23,484 nucleotides of DNA from an uncultured Methanosarcinales archaeon. Its GTDB lineage: Archaea; Halobacteriota; Methanosarcinia; Methanotrichales; Methanotrichaceae. The stretch is taken from contig CALMJN010000284.1 of assembly GCA_937864385.1 (NCBI GenBank), forward strand, positions 1-23,484, in the 5' to 3' direction. Below the pieces are notes generated by a model. That model did no database searches and was not told the origin of the DNA. It worked only from the letters and a program-made list of their open reading frames with translations. This document shows, piece after piece, positions 15,887-22,720 of the stretch; the stretch's first letter is position 1; each line of letters opens with the position of its first letter. Both the position numbers and the translations under genes were made by a program.

Positions 15887-16773
15887 CTCTTCTGCCCCCT
15901 TGCCAGCTTCTTAGGTCTTCCCAGATACCATCTCAGCCCCTGGGCATTGGTTACCCAGGTATTGAATACATCCGCCGCCAGGCCGAATATCAGAACCATG
16001 GTCATATCAGCGATGATATCCATTCTGGTGAAAGAGGGGACTATCAGATAAAGGAAGTTGGAGATAATGATCAGTGCAATCACCGCAGAAATGGTGGTGC
16101 CGGCCATGGTCAGGCCGGTTTGCATAGCTCCTTTTATCTTCTCGTCCACATCGCCTTTTCTCTTCAAAACCCTCATGGAGAGAAGAATATCGGTGTCAAC
16201 CGAATAGCCGATCAGCATGAGAAGAGCTGCAACCGTCCCCAGGGACAGCTCCACCCCGGTCAGGTTCATGGAGGCGGCTGCGATCAGAATATCAGCGAGG
16301 GCGCAGAGGACCACCAGCGCTGAGATCACAAATTTTCGGAAGACCACAAAGACCACTATGGCCATGAATATGAAGGAGAGCGGCAGGTATCTGGCCACCT
16401 GGGACTGCAGCTCCTTGCTGTAAATCGGCCCCATGTGCCTGATATCAGGACTTTCGAACCTGTCATTGGCCAGCTTAACCAGCTGGGAATACTCCAGGTC
16501 GCTCATGGGCCCGAACTGGAGCATATATCTGTTGCCGATGTCCCTGACGTCCTGCAGGGGATATGCGGCAAATTCAGCCGCCACACTCTCTTCCGATCCG
16601 ATTCCCGGCACTGTGATCAGAGTGCCTCCTGTAAACTCTATGCCTAGCTTCACAGGCGAGCCTGTGGAAACATAGGTCACCCCCAAACTGATAAGTGCCA
16701 GTATGATGACCGCTATTGGAACCAGCATTATCTGCCTGGGTGGGTACTTAGAGATGATATCCTCCAGTTCCAT
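15883..16773 (-). CDS. secF: Protein-export membrane protein SecF
   Basis: A 296-residue partner of SecD. Helix 1 lies at residues 18-36, then the motif LGIEFTGGTLI (43-53), a periplasm-facing domain to about residue 128, and five helices. Helix 4 includes IGYSVDTDILLSMRVLKRK (188-206) with the conserved D193 and D195. ATG 16773 is chosen because GAGGAG sits six bases upstream (16780-16785) and a TATA box lies about 60 bp away; an open extension of 16 codons would start at or before the promoter. The stop codon overlaps the secD start in ATGA. Confidence 0.95.
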   Translation of the reverse strand: MELEDIISKYPPRQIMLVPIAVIILALISLGVTYVSTGSPVKLGIEFTGGTLITVPGIGSEESVAAEFAAYPLQDVRDIGNRYMLQFGPMSDLEYSQLVKLANDRFESPDIRHMGPIYSKELQSQVARYLPLSFIFMAIVVFVVFRKFVISALVVLCALADILIAAASMNLTGVELSLGTVAALLMLIGYSVDTDILLSMRVLKRKGDVDEKIKGAMQTGLTMAGTTISAVIALIIISNFLYLIVPSFTRMDIIADMTMVLIFGLAADVFNTWVTNAQGLRWYLGRPKKLARGQKR

Positions 16774-16826
16774 GCAATTCTCCTCGAACTTCCCTTTAGC
16801 TTTAAGACCAGTGCAATGCAACTTTC

Positions 16827-16839
16827 CTTTAAATATATC
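16827..16839 (-). promoter_or_regulatory. TATA box of secF-secD
   Basis: On the minus strand the bases read GATATATTTAAAG, one of the best TATA elements in the window. It predicts a start near 16807 and a leader of about 35 bases that includes the GAGGAG ribosome binding site. This makes secFD independent of the upstream HPS-RraA gene. Confidence 0.65.
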
Positions 16840-16944
16840 ACTTGCTGTTCTAGCGCTTCATAAGAATATTTCAATCTATTTACAGCTTGTCGTCTGAACT
16901 CCCGCCAATCCTGCCCTGAAATAAGCTCTTAGCGGGCAGAAAGA

Positions 16945-18225
16945 TCAAACCTTCTCCCACTTCTTGAGCTTTGCCACCTGAGAGAGGGTGCTGCCCCTTC
17001 GGATCTCCTCATAGAGCCGGCTCTCAGTCTTCTCCACCTCTTTAGCCCTCCTGGCGATCTCGTAGGCCCTTTCCTTGGGAATTACCACCACTCCGCTCTC
17101 ATCGCCCACGATATAGTCGCCGGGCCGGACCGCCTGGCCGGCGCAGGTTATCTCGGAGTTGATCTCCCCCATGCCCTTGGGATCGCCGGCATTGGGGGTG
17201 ATTCCGGAGGAGAATATGGGGTAGTTCATGGCCCGGATCTCATCCACATCCCTCACCGCCCCGTCGATTACAGCTCCCTCGATTCCTTTGATCTTGCAGC
17301 TCAATGTGGCCAGACCCCCCCAGGGGGCGATGAAGTTGCTGCCGTTATAAATCACCAGGACATCGCCCGGTCCGGCCAGATCTATGGCCTCCACCGGCTT
17401 GGCCCAGTCTCCGGCAAAGGTCTGCACAGTCACCGCCCGGCCCACAATCTTAGAGCCCAGATTGATGGGAAGGATGCCTTTCATGGCTCCCTTGCGGTGC
17501 ATGGCATCGGAGATGTTGGAGGAGGACACCTCCCTGAAGATGGCTATCATCTCCTCCTCCCGGCTGACCTTGGCTCCGCCCTGGCTCTGGGCGTGGTCTA
17601 TGGCCTCGCGAATCTTTCTTGCCGAGCCGGTCACATCAGCGCTCCGAACTATGCTGCCGCCCACGATGACTATGGCCGCGCCGCTGGCTACGGCCTCTGC
17701 TCCGGTGAGGGCATCTATGCCTCCCGCCGCCGCGACAGGAGTTGCTACCTCCTTCACGATATCCCTCAGGAAATCGATGGTATCTCGGCCTGTCATCTGC
17801 TGGTCTATGCCCACATGAACGCAGATGTAGTCCACTCCCAGGGCCTCCAGCTCCCGGGAGCGCTTTACCGGATCGGGCACAGTGAGTAGATCCAGCATTA
17901 TCTCTACCCCGTACTTCCTGGCCGCCCTCATGGCATCCTCAATGGTGGCGTTGTCTGAGGAGGCCAGAATGGCCACTATATCCGCCCCGGCCTTGGCTGC
18001 CATCTCTACCTCCATGGCACCCGTGTCCACAGTCTTCATATCGGCCACGATGCGCACTCCAGGAAGGGCCTTTTTCATCTCGCGCACGGCGTTCATTCCC
18101 TCGCTCTTGATCAGTGGCGTTCCCGCCTCAATCCAGTCAGCACCGCCCGAGACTGCCTCTTTAGCTATCTGAATAGACCTGTCCAGCTCCAGTATATCCA
18201 GTGCTACCTGTAGAATGGGTTTAAT
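16945..18225 (-). CDS. Bifunctional 3-hexulose-6-phosphate synthase / RraA-like fusion, probable ATT start
   Basis: A 426-residue fusion. Residues 1 to about 205 are hexulose-6-phosphate synthase, which joins or splits formaldehyde and ribulose 5-phosphate; archaea use it in reverse to make pentoses. Motifs: [10 protein letters not shown] (6-15), [13 protein letters not shown] (31-43), [23 protein letters not shown] and [12 protein letters not shown]. Residues about 215-426 resemble RraA/HMG-aldolase proteins, with [27 protein letters not shown] and [11 protein letters not shown]. The N-terminal 43 conserved residues lie upstream of the first ATG (18096) and contain no ATG, GTG or TTG; a stop precedes them at 18234-18232. 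The frame matches the family start (M)KPILQVALD if ATT 18225 is the initiator, and GGTGAT lies five bases before it. A start at 18096 would remove the first strand and helix of the barrel. Confidence 0.85.
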   Translation of the reverse strand: MKPILQVALDILELDRSIQIAKEAVSGGADWIEAGTPLIKSEGMNAVREMKKALPGVRIVADMKTVDTGAMEVEMAAKAGADIVAILASSDNATIEDAMRAARKYGVEIMLDLLTVPDPVKRSRELEALGVDYICVHVGIDQQMTGRDTIDFLRDIVKEVATPVAAAGGIDALTGAEAVASGAAIVIVGGSIVRSADVTGSARKIREAIDHAQSQGGAKVSREEEMIAIFREVSSSNISDAMHRKGAMKGILPINLGSKIVGRAVTVQTFAGDWAKPVEAIDLAGPGDVLVIYNGSNFIAPWGGLATLSCKIKGIEGAVIDGAVRDVDEIRAMNYPIFSSGITPNAGDPKGMGEINSEITCAGQAVRPGDYIVGDESGVVVIPKERAYEIARRAKEVEKTESRLYEEIRRGSTLSQVAKLKKWEKV

Positions 18226-18230
18226 ATTAC

Positions 18231-18236
18231 ATCACC
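18231..18236 (-). promoter_or_regulatory. Ribosome binding site that points to an ATT start codon
   Basis: On the minus strand GGTGAT is followed by five bases (GTAAT) and then ATT AAA CCC ATT CTA. The motif and spacing are identical to those before ATG 13250. This is the main sequence evidence for ATT 18225 as initiator. Confidence 0.6.
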
Positions 18237-18271
18237 ACACAACAGCACAAGCTAAAAGCAAATTGATGCAT

Positions 18272-18281
18272 GGTATATAAA
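18272..18281 (-). promoter_or_regulatory. TATA box of HPS-RraA, possibly bidirectional
   Basis: The minus strand reads TTTTATATAC, predicting a start near 18250 and a 25-base leader to ATT 18225. The plus strand reads TATATAAA and would start dapF mRNA near 18302, downstream of the available dapF ATG codons at 18270 and 18282. Confidence 0.5.
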
Positions 18282-19181
18282 ATGAAGCTGGCAGAGATTT
18301 CTGAGATAGATCTTGGGGAGAGCCCCTACCAGGAGCAGAGCCTGACCTTTACCAAGCTGCACGGAAACGGCAACGACTTCATTTTAGTGGATGAGATGGC
18401 CAGGCCCCAGGTGGCTGAAAAAGACAAGAAGAGGTTTGCTATCGCATGCTGCCACCGCCACTGCGGCATAGGCGCGGATGGGGTCTTGTTCCTCTCCGGC
18501 AGCCCCAGGACTGACTTGGGCATGAGGCTCATCCAGCCGGACGGATCGGAAGCAGAGATGTGCGGCAATGGCATCCGCTGCCTGGCCAAGTATGCCTGGG
18601 ACCGGGGATATGTGGGCGAGCAGTTCGATGTGGAGACGCTTGCTGGCATAATCCCGGTGCAGCTCCGGGAAGAAGATGGCTCTTTCTGGGCCAAGGTGAA
18701 CATGGGCCAGCCCAGATTCGACCGGCCTTCCATACCCGCCTCCGGCTCAGGAGAGCTGTTGGAGGAGAGAATGGGGGACTATGCAGTTTCCGCAGTCAAT
18801 ACCGGCGTTCCCCATGCCGTGGTCATAGTGGATGATCTGGATCTGGATATCATGAAGCTGGCTCCTTCCATCAGACACAATAGCCTCTTTTTAGAGGGGG
18901 CCAATGTCAATTTCGTCAAGCTTGGCCGGAACCTGGAGATCAGAACCTTTGAGAGAGGCGTAGAGGGAGAGACGCTCTCCTGCGGGACGGGATCGGTGGC
19001 TGCGGCCAGTGTGGCCCGCCGGCTGGGACTGGCGGGAGATGAGGTTGTCGTCCAGACCAGGGGCGGCCCGCTGATTATAAATTTCGAGGGACAAAGCGCA
19101 TTTATGGAGGGGCCGGCTGTGACCGTGTTCTCTGGAGAGCTATCACAGGAATACCTCTGGAATCTTTATCCCGAGGCTTGA
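18282..19181 (+). CDS. dapF: Diaminopimelate epimerase
   Basis: Interconverts LL- and meso-diaminopimelate in lysine synthesis, in the cytoplasm, without cofactor. From ATG 18282 it has 299 residues. The two catalytic cysteines sit in EMCGNGIRC (C94) and TLSCGTGSVAA (C234); FTKLHGNGNDFILVDE, HCGIGADGVLFL and NTGVPHAVV are further family blocks. Family members begin with the sequence that here follows residue 20 (LTFTKLHGNGNDF). The codon there is CTG at 18342, with AGGAG six bases upstream, which would give 279 residues, close to the usual 274 or so. The ATG at 18282 directly abuts a TATA box. So the true start may be ATG 18282 (or 18270) or CTG 18342. A small secreted-protein gene follows after two bases. 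Confidence 0.93.
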   Translation: MKLAEISEIDLGESPYQEQSLTFTKLHGNGNDFILVDEMARPQVAEKDKKRFAIACCHRHCGIGADGVLFLSGSPRTDLGMRLIQPDGSEAEMCGNGIRCLAKYAWDRGYVGEQFDVETLAGIIPVQLREEDGSFWAKVNMGQPRFDRPSIPASGSGELLEERMGDYAVSAVNTGVPHAVVIVDDLDLDIMKLAPSIRHNSLFLEGANVNFVKLGRNLEIRTFERGVEGETLSCGTGSVAAASVARRLGLAGDEVVVQTRGGPLIINFEGQSAFMEGPAVTVFSGELSQEYLWNLYPEA

Positions 19182-19183
19182 TC

Positions 19184-19696
19184 ATGGATACGATAGGCAG
19201 AGGGACATCAAAAGCAGCAATCCTTTTAAAGATAGGCCTGTTTTTGGCCCTCCTGGCTTTGGGCTGCACCATGCTGTTTCCGGCGGCAGCCGAGCACTAT
19301 GTGATGGAGATCGGCAGCAAGAGCAATCCCAACGCCCATCTCTTCGCCTATGACCAGAAGTTTCGGGAGAGCACCCGGCTCCAGAATGCGCCCATGAAGA
19401 TGGTGGCATCCAAGGAGTTTACCGATGCCACCCGCCTATCCACAAGCATGGCTCTCAAGATGGAGCCCAATCTCACCCAGATGAACATCGAAGCCGATTT
19501 CATAGGCATCGGACGCATCGATTACCTGGTGTTCAATCCGGATGCTGACTTCACGTCGGGCGAGATGAAAAACGTGAGAGAGAGAGATGTGATGTCGCGC
19601 ATCAATCATATGTTCGTGGGCAACTTCTCCATAGAAGAGCAGATCCTGGTGGCGAAAGGCCATATGTGCGAGGATGGGTATCTGCCCTGTGCCTGA
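19184..19696 (+). CDS. Small exported protein of unknown function, downstream of dapF
   Basis: A 170-residue protein starting two bases after the dapF stop, with GAGG eight or so bases upstream inside dapF. An N-terminal positively charged stretch and helix (KIGLFLALLALGCTMLFPAA, residues 17-36) form a signal peptide ending near AAAEH. The mature part has alternating strands without a recognised motif (MEIGSKSNPNAHLFAYDQKF; SMALKMEPNLTQMNIEADFI) and two cysteines near the C-terminus (MCEDGYLPCA), which might form a disulfide. I do not recognise a family. Tight linkage implies co-transcription with dapF, but no functional link is obvious. Confidence 0.78.
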   Translation: MDTIGRGTSKAAILLKIGLFLALLALGCTMLFPAAAEHYVMEIGSKSNPNAHLFAYDQKFRESTRLQNAPMKMVASKEFTDATRLSTSMALKMEPNLTQMNIEADFIGIGRIDYLVFNPDADFTSGEMKNVRERDVMSRINHMFVGNFSIEEQILVAKGHMCEDGYLPCA

Positions 19697-19725
19697 AAAG
19701 ACAAACGGTCTGATAAATCTCAGTT

Positions 19726-20406
19726 CTATTCCTTTTCCAATTCCATTCTGGCCGCCTTCAGTCTTTTGATGCTCATATAGTACCGAATCAGCAAAACCAA
19801 TCCGGCCCCCGCCAGGATGGCCATTATGATCATCAGGGCTACAGGAGCGCTCTTGCTATAGTAATTGACCTCGATATAGGGTATTTGGCTGGTATTGTTC
19901 CAGGTCAGAATGCTCCCGGTGTCAGCATCCTGGAATATGTCCGGCTCGGGACGGGCTATGCCCAGGCTGCGAGAGCCGGTGGAATAGCCGGGAGGCAGAA
20001 TTATTCGCACCGGCTCCGGATGGCGAATGGGAAGTATGAACTGCTGGCCCTGCCTGGATATATTGTAGACCAGCGTCCCTTTGACCTGCCTCTCGAATAC
20101 CAGGCTGTATATATGGTCCCCTCTATGGAATTGATAGCTGCTGTTGAAGCTCACATTGCTCCCGCTCTCATCAAGCAAAGCCATCTCCTCCGCCTGGCCA
20201 GAGAGGGTGAGATTGGCTTGGCTGCCGTTTACGGGCAGGATAACCTTCATTTCATGCTCGAAAAGAATGTAGGTGGTGCCATTAAAAAACGGGTCAGATC
20301 CATGGGGCTCAGATCCATTGCCCTGCAACTGGGCAGAGGAGGCAAGAAAGACGCTCACCAGTAAAGCCGAGAAAATCAGGCCCGCTTTGAGAAGATGCTT
20401 GCACAT
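19726..20406 (-). CDS. Exported protein with C-terminal membrane anchor, function unknown
   Basis: A 226-residue protein with a signal peptide (KHLLKAGLIFSALLVSVFLA then SSAQ), an extracytoplasmic beta-rich domain of about 155 residues with many N-x-S/T sites (NGTTY, NGSQANLT, NVSFNSS, NNTSQ), and one C-terminal helix (APVALMIIMAILAGAGLVLL) followed by a short basic tail (RYYMSIKRLKAARMELEKE). It should be anchored with the domain outside. The layout resembles archaeal proteins grouped as DUF5803, but I assign that only tentatively. The ATG lies about 29 bp after a TATA box, so the mRNA is probably leaderless. It is divergent from the HAD phosphatase gene. Confidence 0.8.
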   Translation of the reverse strand: MCKHLLKAGLIFSALLVSVFLASSAQLQGNGSEPHGSDPFFNGTTYILFEHEMKVILPVNGSQANLTLSGQAEEMALLDESGSNVSFNSSYQFHRGDHIYSLVFERQVKGTLVYNISRQGQQFILPIRHPEPVRIILPPGYSTGSRSLGIARPEPDIFQDADTGSILTWNNTSQIPYIEVNYYSKSAPVALMIIMAILAGAGLVLLIRYYMSIKRLKAARMELEKE

Positions 20407-20430
20407 CGATTATCAATACTGAATGGGCTG

Positions 20431-20440
20431 CTTTATCAAA
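20431..20440 (-). promoter_or_regulatory. TATA box of the anchored exported protein gene
   Basis: The minus strand reads TTTGATAAAG, centred about 29-30 bp before ATG 20406. The spacing predicts a leaderless transcript. A weaker CTTTAAAG on the plus strand (20451-20458) may serve the divergent phosphatase gene. Confidence 0.4.
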
Positions 20441-20513
20441 TGCGCGCCTGCTTTAAAGCCTCTTTCCCTTTCAGGAGCAAAGTCTTATCTTGAAAAAGGA
20501 TGACTGAGCTGCC

Positions 20514-21320
20514 GTGCCATTAGATGCTTGCCAAATATCCCCGTCCATCCATTCAAAGGTAAAGGCTTTTCTCATAGATCTGGACGGAGTTCTTTATGTC
20601 GGCTCCCAAGCAATTCCCGGAGCCAGGGAATGCCTGGAGCGGATGGATGATCTGGGATACAGCTACAGATTCGTCTCCAACTCCACCCGACGCTGTCGAG
20701 CCTCGGTGGCAGAGCGTCTGGCGGGCCTGGGATATGATATCCCTGCCCGGCTGATATTCACTCCCCCTCTTGCCGCCATCGAGCATATGAAGCGGCGGGG
20801 GAAGGAGAGAGGCTACTTGCTTGCTACCAGAGATGTGCAGCGAGACTTTTTGCAGGCAGGGATCAGAATTGTCGAGGATGGGGCGGACTATGTAATCGTG
20901 GGCGATGCGGCAGAAGGCTTTACCTATGAGAAACTCAACTGTGCCCTTGGCCTTGTCCTCGATGGAGCGGATATGCTGGCACTGGAGATGGACCGGTACT
21001 GGAAGCAGCCACAGGGATTGTCTCTCTCTGCTGGCCCCTTCGTAGCCGCTCTGGAGTATGCTACGGGAAAGAGGGCAGAGCTGATGGGAAAGCCATCCCG
21101 GCAGTTCTTCCAGATGGCCCTAAACGACCTGGGGCGGAAGCCCGGCAATGTGGCCATGGTCGGAGATGACATTCATACCGATGTGCTGGGAGCCCAGAAG
21201 ATGGGCATGCAGGGCATCCTGGTCAAGACCGGAAAGTATAGGGCGGATTGGACGCAGCTATCCGGAGCAAAGCCGGATATGGTCTGCGATTCGCTAGCCT
21301 CCCTCATCCATCGCCTTTGA
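20514..21320 (+). CDS. HAD superfamily IIA phosphatase, LHPP/NagD-like
   Basis: A 268-residue haloacid dehalogenase-type hydrolase. Motif I is LIDLDGVLYVG (nucleophile D22, acid/base D24), motif II SNST (55-58), motif III the lysine in MGKPSRQFF (K193), motif IV VGDDIHTDVLGA (D218, D219, D223). A type IIA cap lies between motifs II and III. The segment RYWKQPQGLSLSAGPFVAALEYATGKRAELMGKPS is especially like the LHPP subgroup (phospholysine/phosphohistidine or pyrophosphate phosphatases), though NagD-like activity on nucleotides or sugar phosphates is equally possible. The start is GTG 20514; the conserved domain begins about residue 16, so GTG is plausible but not certain. Confidence 0.9.
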   Translation: MPLDACQISPSIHSKVKAFLIDLDGVLYVGSQAIPGARECLERMDDLGYSYRFVSNSTRRCRASVAERLAGLGYDIPARLIFTPPLAAIEHMKRRGKERGYLLATRDVQRDFLQAGIRIVEDGADYVIVGDAAEGFTYEKLNCALGLVLDGADMLALEMDRYWKQPQGLSLSAGPFVAALEYATGKRAELMGKPSRQFFQMALNDLGRKPGNVAMVGDDIHTDVLGAQKMGMQGILVKTGKYRADWTQLSGAKPDMVCDSLASLIHRL

Positions 21321-21322
21321 GC

Positions 21323-21421
21323 ATATCCTCTTACAGTCTACATCCTCTACCAATATCCTCTACCAGTGCATGTCTTCTGCCAATACTCTCTACCAATATT
21401 CTCTAGCAATATCCTCTAAAA
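21323..21421. repeat. Degenerate 13-bp tandem repeat array after the HAD gene
   Basis: Seven units of the consensus ATATCCTCTACCA follow the stop codon almost directly. They start at 21323, 21340, 21353, 21370, 21383, 21396 and 21409. Two 4-base insertions (GTCT at 21336 and GTGC at 21366) follow the first and third units. The array is pyrimidine-rich on the plus strand, non-coding, and unlike a terminator because it has no hairpin. Confidence 0.85.
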
Positions 21422-21482
21422 GCGCCGATCCTTTTCTCCGGGCTCCGGGCATAAGAGTTAATTAACTGCATGGCGCAAATAG

Positions 21483-21526
21483 CTTTTCTGATTCAGGATC
21501 GATCCTCACGGGTATCCTGAGAAAAG
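21483..21526 (+). promoter_or_regulatory. Hairpin just upstream of the DUF1232 ribosome binding site
   Basis: CTTTTCT (21483-21489) pairs with AGAAAAG (21520-21526), and CAGGAT (21494-21499) pairs with ATCCTG (21514-21519), leaving a four-base bulge and a 14-base loop. The loop side also contains the palindrome AGGATCGATCCT (21495-21506). The stem ends five bases before GAGGAGG, so it could affect translation. Confidence 0.35.
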
Positions 21527-21530
21527 GAGA

Positions 21531-21537
21531 GAGGAGG
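21531..21537 (+). promoter_or_regulatory. Ribosome binding site for a TTG start
   Basis: GAGGAGG lies six bases before TTG 21544 and is the main reason for accepting this rare start codon. No ATG or GTG is nearby in frame. Confidence 0.75.
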
Positions 21538-21543
21538 CTAAAT

Positions 21544-21990
21544 TTGAAGAGATTTGATTCCCTGCTGGAAAAGGACATCTCCGGTTATTCAGGCAAATTT
21601 TCCCAGCTCATCGTCCATGCTCCCGCCCTATACCGGCTGATGACCAGGCTTTTGGATGATCGTGATCTTCCCAAGCAGATGTCACCCCTGGTCATAGCGG
21701 CCATTGCCTATTTCATTCTTCCCGAGGACATCATACCGGAGGAGCGATACGGTCCGGCTGGTTATGTGGACGATATCTATCTTTGCGCCTTTGTGGCCAA
21801 TGAGGTGATGAAGCAATCGGGATCTTTAGATATATTGAATCGGAATTGGGATGGCGATGTGCCAGCCGACCAGATCGTAAAGGAGATACTGACCAGGGAG
21901 AGGGAGCTGATTGGTGAGCAGAAGGAGCGCATAATGCAGTACATAGGCTACGATCAGTTGGGCGTCTCTCCATCCGATAGCATAGACTAG
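21544..21990 (+). CDS. DUF1232 (YkvA-like) domain protein
   Basis: A 148-residue protein. The central segment SPLVIAAIAYFILPEDIIPE followed by ERYGPAGYVDDIYLCAFV (about residues 47-84) is the DUF1232 signature: a hydrophobic helix ending in a Pro-Asp pair, then GxxDD. The family is widespread and probably membrane-associated, with unknown function. The C-terminal third is a charged helix (VKEILTRERELIGEQKERIM). Translation starts at TTG 21544 behind GAGGAGG. A T-rich stretch (CCCCTTTTCCAGCCCTTTTC) follows the stop and may terminate the transcript; the RNase P gene converges. Confidence 0.85.
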   Translation: MKRFDSLLEKDISGYSGKFSQLIVHAPALYRLMTRLLDDRDLPKQMSPLVIAAIAYFILPEDIIPEERYGPAGYVDDIYLCAFVANEVMKQSGSLDILNRNWDGDVPADQIVKEILTRERELIGEQKERIMQYIGYDQLGVSPSDSID

Positions 21991-22033
21991 AAAAAATGCC
22001 CCTTTTCCAGCCCTTTTCTCTTTTAATACCGCT

Positions 22034-22360
22034 CTATTGCTTTGCTCTGACGGGCCGGTAAGGCCTTCTGGTCTGTTTGCCGCAAAAGAGGCAGGTGGCA
22101 GTGATAACGCCCTGCCTCAGCCTAATCCTAACCTTTTCCGGTGCCAGATAACCGCCGCAATGCCGGCAGAATAGATGCTTGAGAGCAGAGGGCATTCTCA
22201 CCCTGGTGCGGGTGCTTATGCTTCGGGCGATCTGAACATATCTGTCGCTTCGCTCCGGATGATTTAGATGGGCCTCATCCGCCAGGCGAAATAACCTCTC
22301 CATCCTCTCCCTGGCCAGATCTCTGGCTTTATGGCTGTCTTTTCTCCTTCTCACGCTCAA
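22034..22360 (-). CDS. rnp4: Ribonuclease P protein component 4 (Rpp21/Rpr2/Snm1 family)
   Basis: A 108-residue subunit of archaeal RNase P, which trims tRNA 5' leaders. The N-terminal half is a basic helical pair (KARDLARERMERLFRLADEA, then HPERSDRYVQIARSI) and the C-terminal half a zinc ribbon with CRHC and CLFC pairs, separated by the usual linker. The basic tail (RRPYRPVRAKQ) suits RNA binding. The first codon in frame is TTG 22360; GTG 22354 is two codons later, and lies 29 bp after the TATA element, the same spacing as other leaderless genes in the window, so it may be the true start. No ribosome binding site is visible. Confidence 0.93.
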   Translation of the reverse strand: MSVRRRKDSHKARDLARERMERLFRLADEAHLNHPERSDRYVQIARSISTRTRVRMPSALKHLFCRHCGGYLAPEKVRIRLRQGVITATCLFCGKQTRRPYRPVRAKQ

Positions 22361-22379
22361 TTGAAGATGGCGGATTGTA

Positions 22380-22387
22380 TTTTAAAA
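22380..22387. promoter_or_regulatory. Shared palindromic TATA element between rnp4 and the divergent gene
   Basis: TTTTAAAA can act on both strands. Minus-strand start would be near 22357, making rnp4 leaderless; plus-strand start near 22409 gives the divergent gene a leader of about 40 bases. That leader holds two copies of CCTATTTC (22405-22412 and 22421-22428), 16 bases apart. Confidence 0.45.
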
Positions 22388-22447
22388 CCATCGGCTCTCG
22401 AAAGCCTATTTCCTCAAAAACCTATTTCTAGAGGATGAAAGGACTTT

Positions 22448-22720
22448 ATGGCCATGTCTGACATACCCCACCCTTTTAAGATCACTCCCGAGATGGAAGA
22501 GTACATCCGGGCCCGCTCCACCGACCTGCGGGTGGCCACCACCTGCGAGGGCCCTCTGCTCTTCTCCATAAGGATCAGCCCTCCCAAGCCCACCGATCGG
22601 ATATTGACTGTGGCCGGTCGCAAAGTCTATGTCTCTGCGGTTCAGGCTCCCTACATCAAGGCCATCGATGCCAGCATGCTGCCGCGCTGCGCATTGGAGA
22701 AGAAGAGCGCAGGAAGATGA
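22448..22720 (+). CDS. Small protein of unknown function, coupled to a ProC-like gene
   Basis: A 90-residue soluble protein with no signal peptide or membrane helix. I do not recognise its family. The sequence looks like a compact alpha/beta fold: an N-terminal helix (TPEMEEYIRARSTDL), strands RVATTCEGPLLFSIRIS and DRILTVAGRKVYVSAV, then IKAIDASMLPRC. Two cysteines (C33, C81) are present. A GAGGATGAAAGG stretch precedes ATG 22448; ATG 22454 is a second possible start. Its stop overlaps the next gene's ATG (ATGA), implying coupled translation and possibly shared function. Confidence 0.75.
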   Translation: MAMSDIPHPFKITPEMEEYIRARSTDLRVATTCEGPLLFSIRISPPKPTDRILTVAGRKVYVSAVQAPYIKAIDASMLPRCALEKKSAGR

